Under the pieces are notes generated by a model that was not told where the DNA came from, searched no databases, and saw only the letters and a list, made by a program, of their open reading frames with translations. The position numbers and the translations under genes are program-made. 64,000 bases of DNA from Polyangiaceae bacterium (lineage in GTDB: Bacteria > Myxococcota_A > Polyangia > Polyangiales > Polyangiaceae), in NCBI GenBank assembly GCA_020633205.1, contig JACKEB010000016.1, positions 248,001-312,000 of the forward strand, read 5' to 3'. Positions 44,091 through 50,862 of the stretch are shown here, in pieces. Numbering within the stretch: the stretch's first letter is position 1; every line of letters starts with the position of its first letter.

Positions 44091-45014
44091 TCACTTCGAC
44101 GCGCTAGGAGCTGCAGCCCCGGAAGGCGCTGAAGGGGCCGCGGAGCTCGAAGGAGCTGCTGAGGCTGAAGGCGCCGCGGCGGCAGCGCGATGCTGAATCA
44201 CGAGTTCAACCTGCAGGGCCTCGCCCGCCTTGATCTCGACCTCTTTCCCCACGGATTCCATCGTGGGTGGCAGTAGGGCGTTGATCTTCACCTTGCCGAC
44301 GGGGATCCCCTTGATCTCGAACGCGCCTCGCTCATCGGTCACGTCATGAGTCGGATACTGCAGCACGAACACAGCCGCAGTCGAAAACGGGTGAGAAGTA
44401 TCGACGAGCTTGTAGCTCCTCGGGTGCTCCGGAGTGAGCGTGACGCCCTCGCGGTGAGGCGGAGCGACGAAGACCACACCCATGCGGTTCGGGCGCAGCT
44501 CGGGGATGTAGCTGAAGTCATCGCCGCTCTTGATCTCGAGCTGTTGGCCAAACGTCATCGCGATCGTCTGAGTGCCCCAAGAGCAGCCCTTGCCGACCAC
44601 CTGCACCTTTTCTTGCTTCTCTGGCAGGTAGCCTTGGTAGCCAGTCACCGCGACCAACGCATCGACCAAGCCGCCCCCCTCAGCGACTCGGAACTGCTTG
44701 CCGTGAATCGCTCGCGCGGACTCGCACTTGGGCGTGAACTCAGCTTGGACATCCGCCGCCGCAGGTGGATCTCCAGCGACCCGCACGATGCCCTTCACAC
44801 TCCCGGTGGGGCCCGCGTAAGGAGCGAGTCCTTTAGGATTCAAGGATTTCGCCAGGAGCGCGGGGTCCAGCCCACCCGGAGTATTGCTCGCGGCAGCGCT
44901 TGGGCTGGGACCGCTACTGCTCGAGTGATCGTCGCAACCGCTCAAGATCACAGCTGCTAGAAGTCCGATTGCCTGTGGAAAAACGCGCTGTGTGAAGGTG
45001 GGAGGGAAGCTCAC
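44091..45014 (-). CDS. Predicted lipoprotein with carboxypeptidase-regulatory-like domain
   Basis: A 307-aa lipoprotein with lipobox ILSGC (Cys27). A Ser/Pro/Ala spacer is followed by a beta-sandwich region (SVKGIVRVAGDPPAAADVQ, TPKCESARAIHG, LVDALVAVTGYQGYLP) and a cupredoxin-like or carboxypeptidase-regulatory-like segment ending with HDVTDERGAFEIKGIPVGKVKINALLPP near 235-262. The tail is almost pure Ala/Pro/Ser (last 35 residues). The pattern resembles exported proteins with a methylamine-utilisation or plastocyanin-like fold, but copper ligands are not certain. It is convergent with the TPR gene and divergent from the DUF4352 genes. Confidence 0.8.
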   Translation of the reverse strand: MSFPPTFTQRVFPQAIGLLAAVILSGCDDHSSSSGPSPSAAASNTPGGLDPALLAKSLNPKGLAPYAGPTGSVKGIVRVAGDPPAAADVQAEFTPKCESARAIHGKQFRVAEGGGLVDALVAVTGYQGYLPEKQEKVQVVGKGCSWGTQTIAMTFGQQLEIKSGDDFSYIPELRPNRMGVVFVAPPHREGVTLTPEHPRSYKLVDTSHPFSTAAVFVLQYPTHDVTDERGAFEIKGIPVGKVKINALLPPTMESVGKEVEIKAGEALQVELVIQHRAAAAAPSASAAPSSSAAPSAPSGAAAPSASK

Positions 45015-45398
45015 TTCGTGTGGTCTCGTAGTAGGTGCGTCGGCTTATGAAAGTCGACTTGGTGTGCGGCTTACAACAGGACGGGGCGGCCTGTCTTCCC
45101 CGCCTTCTCCCCTTTCGTGCCCGGCCCAGGTGTTTGCCTCTGGGGCACGACGACCTCCCCTAACTTTGAAGCGTGCGTTGCTGGGGACGCAACGTAAGAA
45201 ACATTGTTTCCGACGCGGAAGCTGAGTGATTTCGGCCGGATCCGCGGGCCGATACCGCCGGTGTTGGCCGATTTGAGTCGCCCCAGAGGAACGCAACAAA
45301 AATTTGCAGCCGTACGGTCGTGCATGGGTTTCCTGCCCTAGGTCGGTCGTGTAAGGTCGCTCGGCTCGCCAAACTGTCGAGAAAGGATCTTCGAGGAA
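45015..45398. other. Divergent intergenic region with a duplicated leader
   Basis: About 385 bases without a supported gene. The last 51 bases before the ATG at 45399 are conserved in front of the second DUF4352 paralogue and are listed separately. I do not see a terminator or RNA gene elsewhere in it. Confidence 0.6.
45348..45398 (+). promoter_or_regulatory. Conserved 5' leader, copy 1
   Basis: The 51 bases before the ATG align almost without gaps with 46096-46146 before the second paralogue. Shared blocks are CGGCTCGCCA, a GAAAGGA or AAAAGGA Shine-Dalgarno region and TCGAG just before the start. Retention beyond the coding region suggests that the duplication carried its translation signals and perhaps the promoter. 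Confidence 0.65.
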
Positions 45399-45968
45399 AT
45401 GAACACTCGCCGAGACACATTGGTCGTTGCCCTGTTGGTGATGGGCAGCTTGCTTGCTTGCAAGAAGAAGGAAACCCCTGCCCCCGTCGCCACCGAGGAC
45501 CCGGTGGCCACCACCACCGCCACCGCGACGGCCACGGCCGCGCCGGCCGCCGACAAGACCTTCAAGGTCGGCGAGGAAGCCACTCAGCTGGACTACAAGA
45601 TCAAGGTCAGCGAAGTGAAGGAGTGCAAGGCGCGCTACTACGAGAAGTCTTCGTTGAAGAAGGCGGGTCACCGTCTGGTCGGCGTGGAGATGACCATCGA
45701 GTCGATCAGCGACAAGCAGTTCACGCCCGGTACCTACAACATGAAGATCGTCGACGACGAGGGGCTGACCTACAAGTACAGCTTCCGCGGCACCTGTGAG
45801 CCCCGCTTGCAGAGCGGATCGCTGAACAAGGGTGAGAAGGCCAAGGGTTGGGTCACCTTCGAGGTGGGCGACAAGGCCAAGGGTCTGAAGTTCGCTTACG
45901 ACCACCTGTCGATCCTGGGTCCGAAGCAGAACGTCAAGTTCGAGCTCGGCGACGTCGCCTCCAAGTGA
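45399..45968 (+). CDS. DUF4352-like lipoprotein, paralogue 1
   Basis: A 189-aa lipoprotein: signal peptide with lipobox SLLAC (Cys21), a Lys-rich start, a Thr/Ala-rich spacer to about residue 50, then one DUF4352-like immunoglobulin-type domain (FKVGEEATQLDYKIKVSEV, AGHRLVGVEMTIESIS, TYNMKIVDDEGLTYKYS, GWVTFEVGDKAKGLKFAYD). Cys73 and Cys129 could form a disulfide. Such domains occur on Gram-positive and myxobacterial cell surfaces and bind unknown partners. It is followed by a strong terminator at 46009, so it is probably a single-gene transcript. Confidence 0.88.
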   Translation: MNTRRDTLVVALLVMGSLLACKKKETPAPVATEDPVATTTATATATAAPAADKTFKVGEEATQLDYKIKVSEVKECKARYYEKSSLKKAGHRLVGVEMTIESISDKQFTPGTYNMKIVDDEGLTYKYSFRGTCEPRLQSGSLNKGEKAKGWVTFEVGDKAKGLKFAYDHLSILGPKQNVKFELGDVASK

Positions 45969-46008
45969 GCCAGGGCGTCGGGGCGGGGTAACCCGCCGCT
46001 GACAGAGA

Positions 46009-46042
46009 ACGGGCCGCGAGCAATCGAGGCCCGTTTCGTTTT
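46009..46042 (+). terminator. Rho-independent terminator after paralogue 1
   Basis: ACGGGCC at 46009-46015 pairs with GGCCCGT at 46028-46034, followed by TTCGTTTT. It lies 40 bases after the stop at 45968. Confidence 0.8.
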
Positions 46043-46095
46043 GTGCGTCGTCCAGCGAGTCCCCTGCATTTGGCCCATGGCGGGCGCAGGCCGCT

Positions 46096-46146
46096 CGCAT
46101 AAGCTCCGGCGGCTCGCCATGCCGTTTCGAAAAGGAGCGTCGAGCA
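46096..46146 (+). promoter_or_regulatory. Conserved 5' leader, copy 2
   Basis: This matches 45348-45398 at most positions with one 1-nt shift. It includes the AAAAGGAGCG ribosome binding region 8-15 bases before the ATG at 46147. A terminator upstream implies that this segment includes a promoter. Confidence 0.65.
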
Positions 46147-46713
46147 ATGAAGACCCACAGAGACACATTGGTCCTTTCCCTACTGGTGATGGGGAGCCTC
46201 CTTGCTTGCAAGAAGAAGGAAGCCCCCGTCGTAACCGAAGATCCAATCGCGACTTCGACTGCAACCACTCCCGACACGCCCGCGCCTGCCGCCGACAACA
46301 CGTTCAAGCTGGGCGAAGAAGCGACGCAGCTCGAGTACAAGATCAAGGTGACCGAGGCCAAGGAGTGCAAGCCTCGCTACTACGAGAAGGCGCAGCTCAA
46401 GAAAGCGGGGCATCGCCTGATCGCCGTTGAGATGATCTTCGAAGCGATCGCGGATCAGCCCGTCACGCCGGCGACCTACAACATGAAGATCGTCGACGAC
46501 GAGGGCCTCACCTACAAGTACAGCTACATGGGTAGCTGCGAGCCTCGTTTACAGAGCGGTAGCTTGAACAAGGGTGAGAAAGCCAAGGGCTGGGTTACCT
46601 TCGAGGTTGGCGAAAACGCGAAGGGTCTGAAGTTCGCCTACGATCACTTCGCCATCCTGGGACCGAAACAGAACGTGAAGTTCGACATCGGCGAAGTCGC
46701 GGCAGCCAAATAA
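46147..46713 (+). CDS. DUF4352-like lipoprotein, paralogue 2
   Basis: A 188-aa lipoprotein, clearly the sister of paralogue 1. The signal peptide is nearly the same (lipobox SLLAC). The spacer is shorter and diverged (VVTEDPIATSTATTPDTP). The domain retains TYNMKIVDDEGLTYKYS, RLQSGSLNKGEKAKGWVTFEV and AKGLKFAYDH in full, and both cysteines. The spacer diverged faster than the domain, as expected under purifying selection. It is followed after 51 bases by the third copy with no terminator between, so the two may be co-transcribed. Confidence 0.88.
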   Translation: MKTHRDTLVLSLLVMGSLLACKKKEAPVVTEDPIATSTATTPDTPAPAADNTFKLGEEATQLEYKIKVTEAKECKPRYYEKAQLKKAGHRLIAVEMIFEAIADQPVTPATYNMKIVDDEGLTYKYSYMGSCEPRLQSGSLNKGEKAKGWVTFEVGENAKGLKFAYDHFAILGPKQNVKFDIGEVAAAK

Positions 46714-46764
46714 CCCTGAACTTTTCCGCTGCCCGCGGCCAATGCTAGAGGTTCTTGCAGAGCC

Positions 46765-47373
46765 ATGAGCATCCCCGGCACACACACGAGCGCGCGTCCG
46801 AATCGGGCGCGCGCGTTGTTTTGTGTGGCGCTACTGCTGGGCCTAGTGGGCTGCAAGCGCGAGGCCGAAGCGGATGCAGTTGAACCCCCGCCGGACGCGG
46901 GCACGGAGACGAAACTTGCTGCCACGAGCTCGGCGGCGGCAAACGATGTCGGGGGCAAACCGCGCGGAATCGGCCAGGTCGCTCACGCTCCCAGCTACGA
47001 GATGGTGTTGCTCGGCGCGAAGACTTGTCCGCCCCCCGCGTGGCACCACATCAAGGCTGGCTACACGCGCCTTGGCGTGGAGGTCGAGCTGCGAGGTAAG
47101 TCGAAGTCTCAGCGCGTGCCGGCCAACCCGTTTTATGCGCGCCTGGTGGATCCCGAGGGAAAAGCCTATCGCCCGGTGTTCGGCGGTTGCGAACCGGATC
47201 TACGGCACACGCCCCTCGGGGTTGACGACAGCGTGCGCGCCTACATCACCTTCGAGATCCCAGAGGCCACGGGTCGCCTCCAGCTCCGCTATGACCCGCA
47301 ACTGAAGAGCCCCGAAGCGTTGGAGTTCGACCTCGGCGTGTCGCCCGCTACCGCCGACTCCGCCAAGCCCTGA
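46765..47373 (+). CDS. DUF4352-like lipoprotein, diverged paralogue 3
   Basis: A 202-aa lipoprotein with lipobox GLVGC (Cys32) and an acidic/Ala-rich spacer. The domain has the same order of features as paralogues 1 and 2: a Cys followed by an HIKAGYTRLGVEVEL strand, FYARLVDPEGKAYRPVFGGCEPDLRHTPLG in place of the TYNMK/CEPRLQSGSL segment, then AYITFEIPEATGRLQLRYDP. Residue identity is much lower, so this copy is older or under a different constraint. The CEP motif and Cys spacing are kept. Confidence 0.85.
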   Translation: MSIPGTHTSARPNRARALFCVALLLGLVGCKREAEADAVEPPPDAGTETKLAATSSAAANDVGGKPRGIGQVAHAPSYEMVLLGAKTCPPPAWHHIKAGYTRLGVEVELRGKSKSQRVPANPFYARLVDPEGKAYRPVFGGCEPDLRHTPLGVDDSVRAYITFEIPEATGRLQLRYDPQLKSPEALEFDLGVSPATADSAKP

Positions 47374-47399
47374 GCTTCGCCGAGGGCATCAAAGCGAAC

Positions 47400-47426
47400 G
47401 AGCCGCCTCCGATGTAGGGGCGGCTC
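47400..47426. terminator. Candidate bidirectional hairpin between convergent genes
   Basis: AGCCGCC at 47401-47407 pairs with GGCGGCT at 47419-47425 (an outer GC pair extends it). The T-run on either strand is short, so termination efficiency is uncertain. It sits between the third lipoprotein and nuoN, which converge. Confidence 0.4.
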
Positions 47427-47473
47427 GAGCTGCTTTGGGGTTTGGGGGGGAGAGTGAACTCCCTGCACTCAAC

Positions 47474-49015
47474 TCAAGGAGAGACTGCTCCGAGCGCCAT
47501 CGCGAGGGGTGTGCCTGGAGCGATGCCCAGCGCGAGCACCAAGAAGCCCGCGATCACGAGCGCACCCGTCACCAAACCGGAGCGCATCGGCACCGCGAGG
47601 GGTGCACCGGGCGCCGGCTCACGGAAGTACATGAACACGATCACGCGCAGGTAGTAGTAGGCGCCGAGCAAGCTGTTCAACAGGCCCAACACTGCCAGCA
47701 GATAGAGTTCGCTCCCCATTGCCGCGCGGAAGATGTAGAGCTTGCCGAAGAAGCCAGCAGTCGGCGGCATGCCAGCCAACGACAGCAGGAAAACCGTGAA
47801 CGCCAGCGCAGCCGCCGGATGGCGCTTACCAAGGCCCGCCAGATCTTCGTAGCTCACCGCCTCTGCGCCGCGGCTACCACACAGGATCAGCGCGCCGAAC
47901 GCACCGGCCGTCGAGACCGTGTAGGTCAAGAGGTAGAACATCACGCTCGCCTGGCCTTCCGCCGGAGCGCGCATGGTGGCAACCAAACCGACGAGCACGT
48001 AACCCGCGTGGGCAATCGAGGAGTACGCGAGCATGCGCTTCACGGACTCCTGCCGGCCGGCAATCACGTTCGCGACGGTCATCGTCAGGATGGCGAGGAA
48101 CGCCAGCACCGGCGGCCAGCCCGTGCCCCAGCTCATCAGGCGCTCGTCGCCAAAGCTGGTGAGCAACACGCGCATCATCACCGCGAACGCCGCGGTCTTC
48201 ACAGCCACGGCCATGAACGTCGTGGCCGGCGTGGGGGCGCCTTCGTAGGCGTCGGGGGTCCACATGTGGAATGGCACGGCGCTCACCTTGAAGGCGAGAC
48301 CGGCCAGGTTCAGCACCAAGCCGAGCACCACGAGTGCGGCGTTCACCTTGCTGTCTGGCTGGCCAATGCTCGCAACGGCTTCACCGATCCCCTTGAGGTC
48401 GGTGTGCCCCGTCGCACCGTAGAGCAGCGCTGCGCCGAAGAGCATGAGCGCGGCAGCGAAACTCCCGAGCAGGAAGTACTTCAGCGACGCCTCGGCAGCG
48501 CGAGGGCTGCCACGACGTAGACCGATGAGGGCGTACACGCCGAGGCTCATCGTCTCGAGTCCGATGAACAGGCTCAGCAGGTCACCCGAGGCCGCGAGCA
48601 CCTGAGCGCCGAACGTCGCCAGGATCACCAGTGGGAAAAACTCGCCGCGGTCGATGTTGTGCTCGGGCAGGTAGCCCCCAGCGAGCAACGCCGCGAATGC
48701 GCCACCCAGGCAGAGCACGAAGCTCATGAAGAGCGCCACGCGGTCCATGACGAGCCACGGCTCGAGCAGCTTGAGTTCGGGCAGGTTCTGAGGCCCAACC
48801 ATCCACACGGCGACGCTCAGCACAGCGCCCGCGAATAGAATCACCGCGGCGCCGAGGCCCAGCTCGCCACTGCGGCCAGCTCCAGCGTCGACGATGTGCT
48901 CAGTGCCATGCAGCTCTTTGTCGACCTGCGGCTTGCCGAACGCCTCAGCGAGCATCAGGAGCAGCGCGCCGAAGCCGACCGCCAGAAGCGGGGAGAGAGG
49001 GAACAGCAGATTCAT
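47474..49015 (-). CDS. nuoN: NADH-quinone oxidoreductase subunit N
   Basis: A 513-aa antiporter-like membrane subunit of complex I, one of the three proton-pumping homologues. It has about 14 helices. Conserved features are LFIGLETMSLGVYALIGL near 148-165 with the TM5 Glu, SLKYFLLGSFAAALMLFG after it, and FKVSAVPFHMWTPDAYEGAPTP near 235-255. Lys and Glu channel residues are in place. It is the last gene of the nuo run, and its ATG overlaps the nuoM stop by four bases. Confidence 0.97.
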   Translation of the reverse strand: MNLLFPLSPLLAVGFGALLLMLAEAFGKPQVDKELHGTEHIVDAGAGRSGELGLGAAVILFAGAVLSVAVWMVGPQNLPELKLLEPWLVMDRVALFMSFVLCLGGAFAALLAGGYLPEHNIDRGEFFPLVILATFGAQVLAASGDLLSLFIGLETMSLGVYALIGLRRGSPRAAEASLKYFLLGSFAAALMLFGAALLYGATGHTDLKGIGEAVASIGQPDSKVNAALVVLGLVLNLAGLAFKVSAVPFHMWTPDAYEGAPTPATTFMAVAVKTAAFAVMMRVLLTSFGDERLMSWGTGWPPVLAFLAILTMTVANVIAGRQESVKRMLAYSSIAHAGYVLVGLVATMRAPAEGQASVMFYLLTYTVSTAGAFGALILCGSRGAEAVSYEDLAGLGKRHPAAALAFTVFLLSLAGMPPTAGFFGKLYIFRAAMGSELYLLAVLGLLNSLLGAYYYLRVIVFMYFREPAPGAPLAVPMRSGLVTGALVIAGFLVLALGIAPGTPLAMALGAVSP

Positions 49016-50862
49016 TGTGCGCTCTCCTTGTCGAGCGCGGCAGTCGCGCCCTCAGGAGCCTCAGTTTGTTTCTTCGGATCCTCGGGGTAACCCGAACTCA
49101 ACGCTCCCGAAAGCCGCGGCAGCAGCACAGCGCGGTCGGGGTTCGTGTCCATCGCGTTGCGGAACTCCCGAGTGGAGTCCATGAAGCGGGCGGTCACGCC
49201 TGCGACGCTTGGTTTCATCACGTCCAGGAACAAATTCGGGAACAGGCCCAGCACGAACACCATGGCGATGAGCGGTGCGAGCACCACTGTCTCGCGGATG
49301 TTCAGATCCTTGAGGTTCTTGTTCTTGGGATTCGACAGCGGACCAAAGAAGGTCTTCTGCACCATGCTGAGCATGTACACCGCAGCCAAGATGACGCCGA
49401 AGGCGGCGAGGCCACCTTGGAGCTTGCCGTGGCTGCCGAGGACGCTGGAGGTGAACGAACCCATGATCACCATGAACTCGCCCACGAAGCCGTTGGTGCC
49501 CGGAACGCCGATGCTCGACATCGTGATCAGCACGAAGCACGCGGTGTAGATCGGCATCACCTTCGCAAGGCCACCGAACTCGCTGACCAAGCGCGTGTGG
49601 CGGCGGTCGTAGATCACGCCGACCAAGATGAAGAGCGCGCCGGTCGAGATGCCGTGGTTCACCATCTGAAGCACGCCACCGGCGATGCCGGCCTCAGTTG
49701 CGGTAAACAGGCCAAGCATCACAAAGCCCAGGTGCGCCACCGAGGAGTAGGCAATCAGCTTTTTGATGTCGCTCTGTTTCCAGGCAACCAGCGCGGCGTA
49801 CAGGATGCCGCCGCCGATCGCCACGCCCGCCAGGTTCGCTGCGGCGGCATACGCCGGCCCGGCAAACATCCCCATGCAGAAGCGAATGTAGGCGTAGGTC
49901 CCGAGCTTCAACAGCACCGCGGCCAGAATCACGGAGCCGCCCGTTGGCGCCTGGACGTGAGCGTCTGGAAGCCACGTGTGCAGCGGGAACATCGGGACCT
50001 TGATCAAGAAGGCCAAGGCGAACGCCGCGAAGCACAGGTAGGCGGCGGTCTGGGGCAACACCAGACGGCTGAGCGCCAGGTAGTCGAAGGTCACGTAGCC
50101 AGCGACCTGCTCGTGAGTCCAGACCATGTACAGAATGGCGGCGAGCATCAGCAAGCTGCCGGCCATGGTGTAGAGGAAGAACTTGTAGGAAGCCTTGATC
50201 TTCTCAACGCCACCCCAGATGCCGATGAGGATCAGCATCGGCACCAGCATCAGCTCCCAGAACACGTAGAACAGGAACAGGTCGAGGCTGACGAACGCGC
50301 CGAGCATCGCGCCGTGCAGCAGCAGCAAGCTGAAGCACAGGTCCTTGGTGCGTTTCTTCAGGGAACCGAAGCTCGCGTACGCGGCGAGCGGCGTGGTGAA
50401 GGTCGATAGGATGACCAGCCAGATGCTGATGCCGTCGACCGCCACGTGGTAGCGGATACCAAATCCAGGGAGCCACTCTCGCACATACTGGAAGTGCCAG
50501 CCGTCGGTCATCGGCACCTTGAGGAGCCAGAGCGAAGCCACGAAATCCAGGCCGAGGATGACCATCGTCACGCGTCGCAAGAGCTCGGGCGACTGCCTGG
50601 GCATGAACAGGATCGCGACCGCACCGACAATCGGCAGGAAGACGATCAAGTTGAGCAGCTGATCCCACTCCATGGGGGGCGCTGCCGCGGTCTCGACGGC
50701 CTTCTCGGGCCACATCGAGGAGATGAAGGCTGCTGCGAGGAGCCCGACAATGCCCAACGCGAAGCGCTCGAACTTCGACTCGCGACGCGGAATCAACGCG
50801 CCAACGGCGAAGGCGGCGGCGTAGGGCCACGCCTGGACCAAAGAGCTTGAAAGCGAGTTCAC
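49012..50862 (-). CDS. nuoM: NADH-quinone oxidoreductase subunit M
   Basis: A 616-aa antiporter-like subunit with a GTG start. YHVAVDGISIWLVIL near 135, FYVFWELMLVPMLILIGIWG near 200-220 with the conserved Glu, IKVPMFPLHTWLPDAHVQAPTGGSV near 289-312, and SVAHLGFVMLGLF near 370 are diagnostic. It is about 100 aa longer than E. coli NuoM, from an N-terminal hydrophobic segment (about 1-70) and a soluble tail after residue 570. It is coupled to nuoL and nuoN by 4-bp overlaps. Confidence 0.97.
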   Translation of the reverse strand: MNSLSSSLVQAWPYAAAFAVGALIPRRESKFERFALGIVGLLAAAFISSMWPEKAVETAAAPPMEWDQLLNLIVFLPIVGAVAILFMPRQSPELLRRVTMVILGLDFVASLWLLKVPMTDGWHFQYVREWLPGFGIRYHVAVDGISIWLVILSTFTTPLAAYASFGSLKKRTKDLCFSLLLLHGAMLGAFVSLDLFLFYVFWELMLVPMLILIGIWGGVEKIKASYKFFLYTMAGSLLMLAAILYMVWTHEQVAGYVTFDYLALSRLVLPQTAAYLCFAAFALAFLIKVPMFPLHTWLPDAHVQAPTGGSVILAAVLLKLGTYAYIRFCMGMFAGPAYAAAANLAGVAIGGGILYAALVAWKQSDIKKLIAYSSVAHLGFVMLGLFTATEAGIAGGVLQMVNHGISTGALFILVGVIYDRRHTRLVSEFGGLAKVMPIYTACFVLITMSSIGVPGTNGFVGEFMVIMGSFTSSVLGSHGKLQGGLAAFGVILAAVYMLSMVQKTFFGPLSNPKNKNLKDLNIRETVVLAPLIAMVFVLGLFPNLFLDVMKPSVAGVTARFMDSTREFRNAMDTNPDRAVLLPRLSGALSSGYPEDPKKQTEAPEGATAALDKESAQ

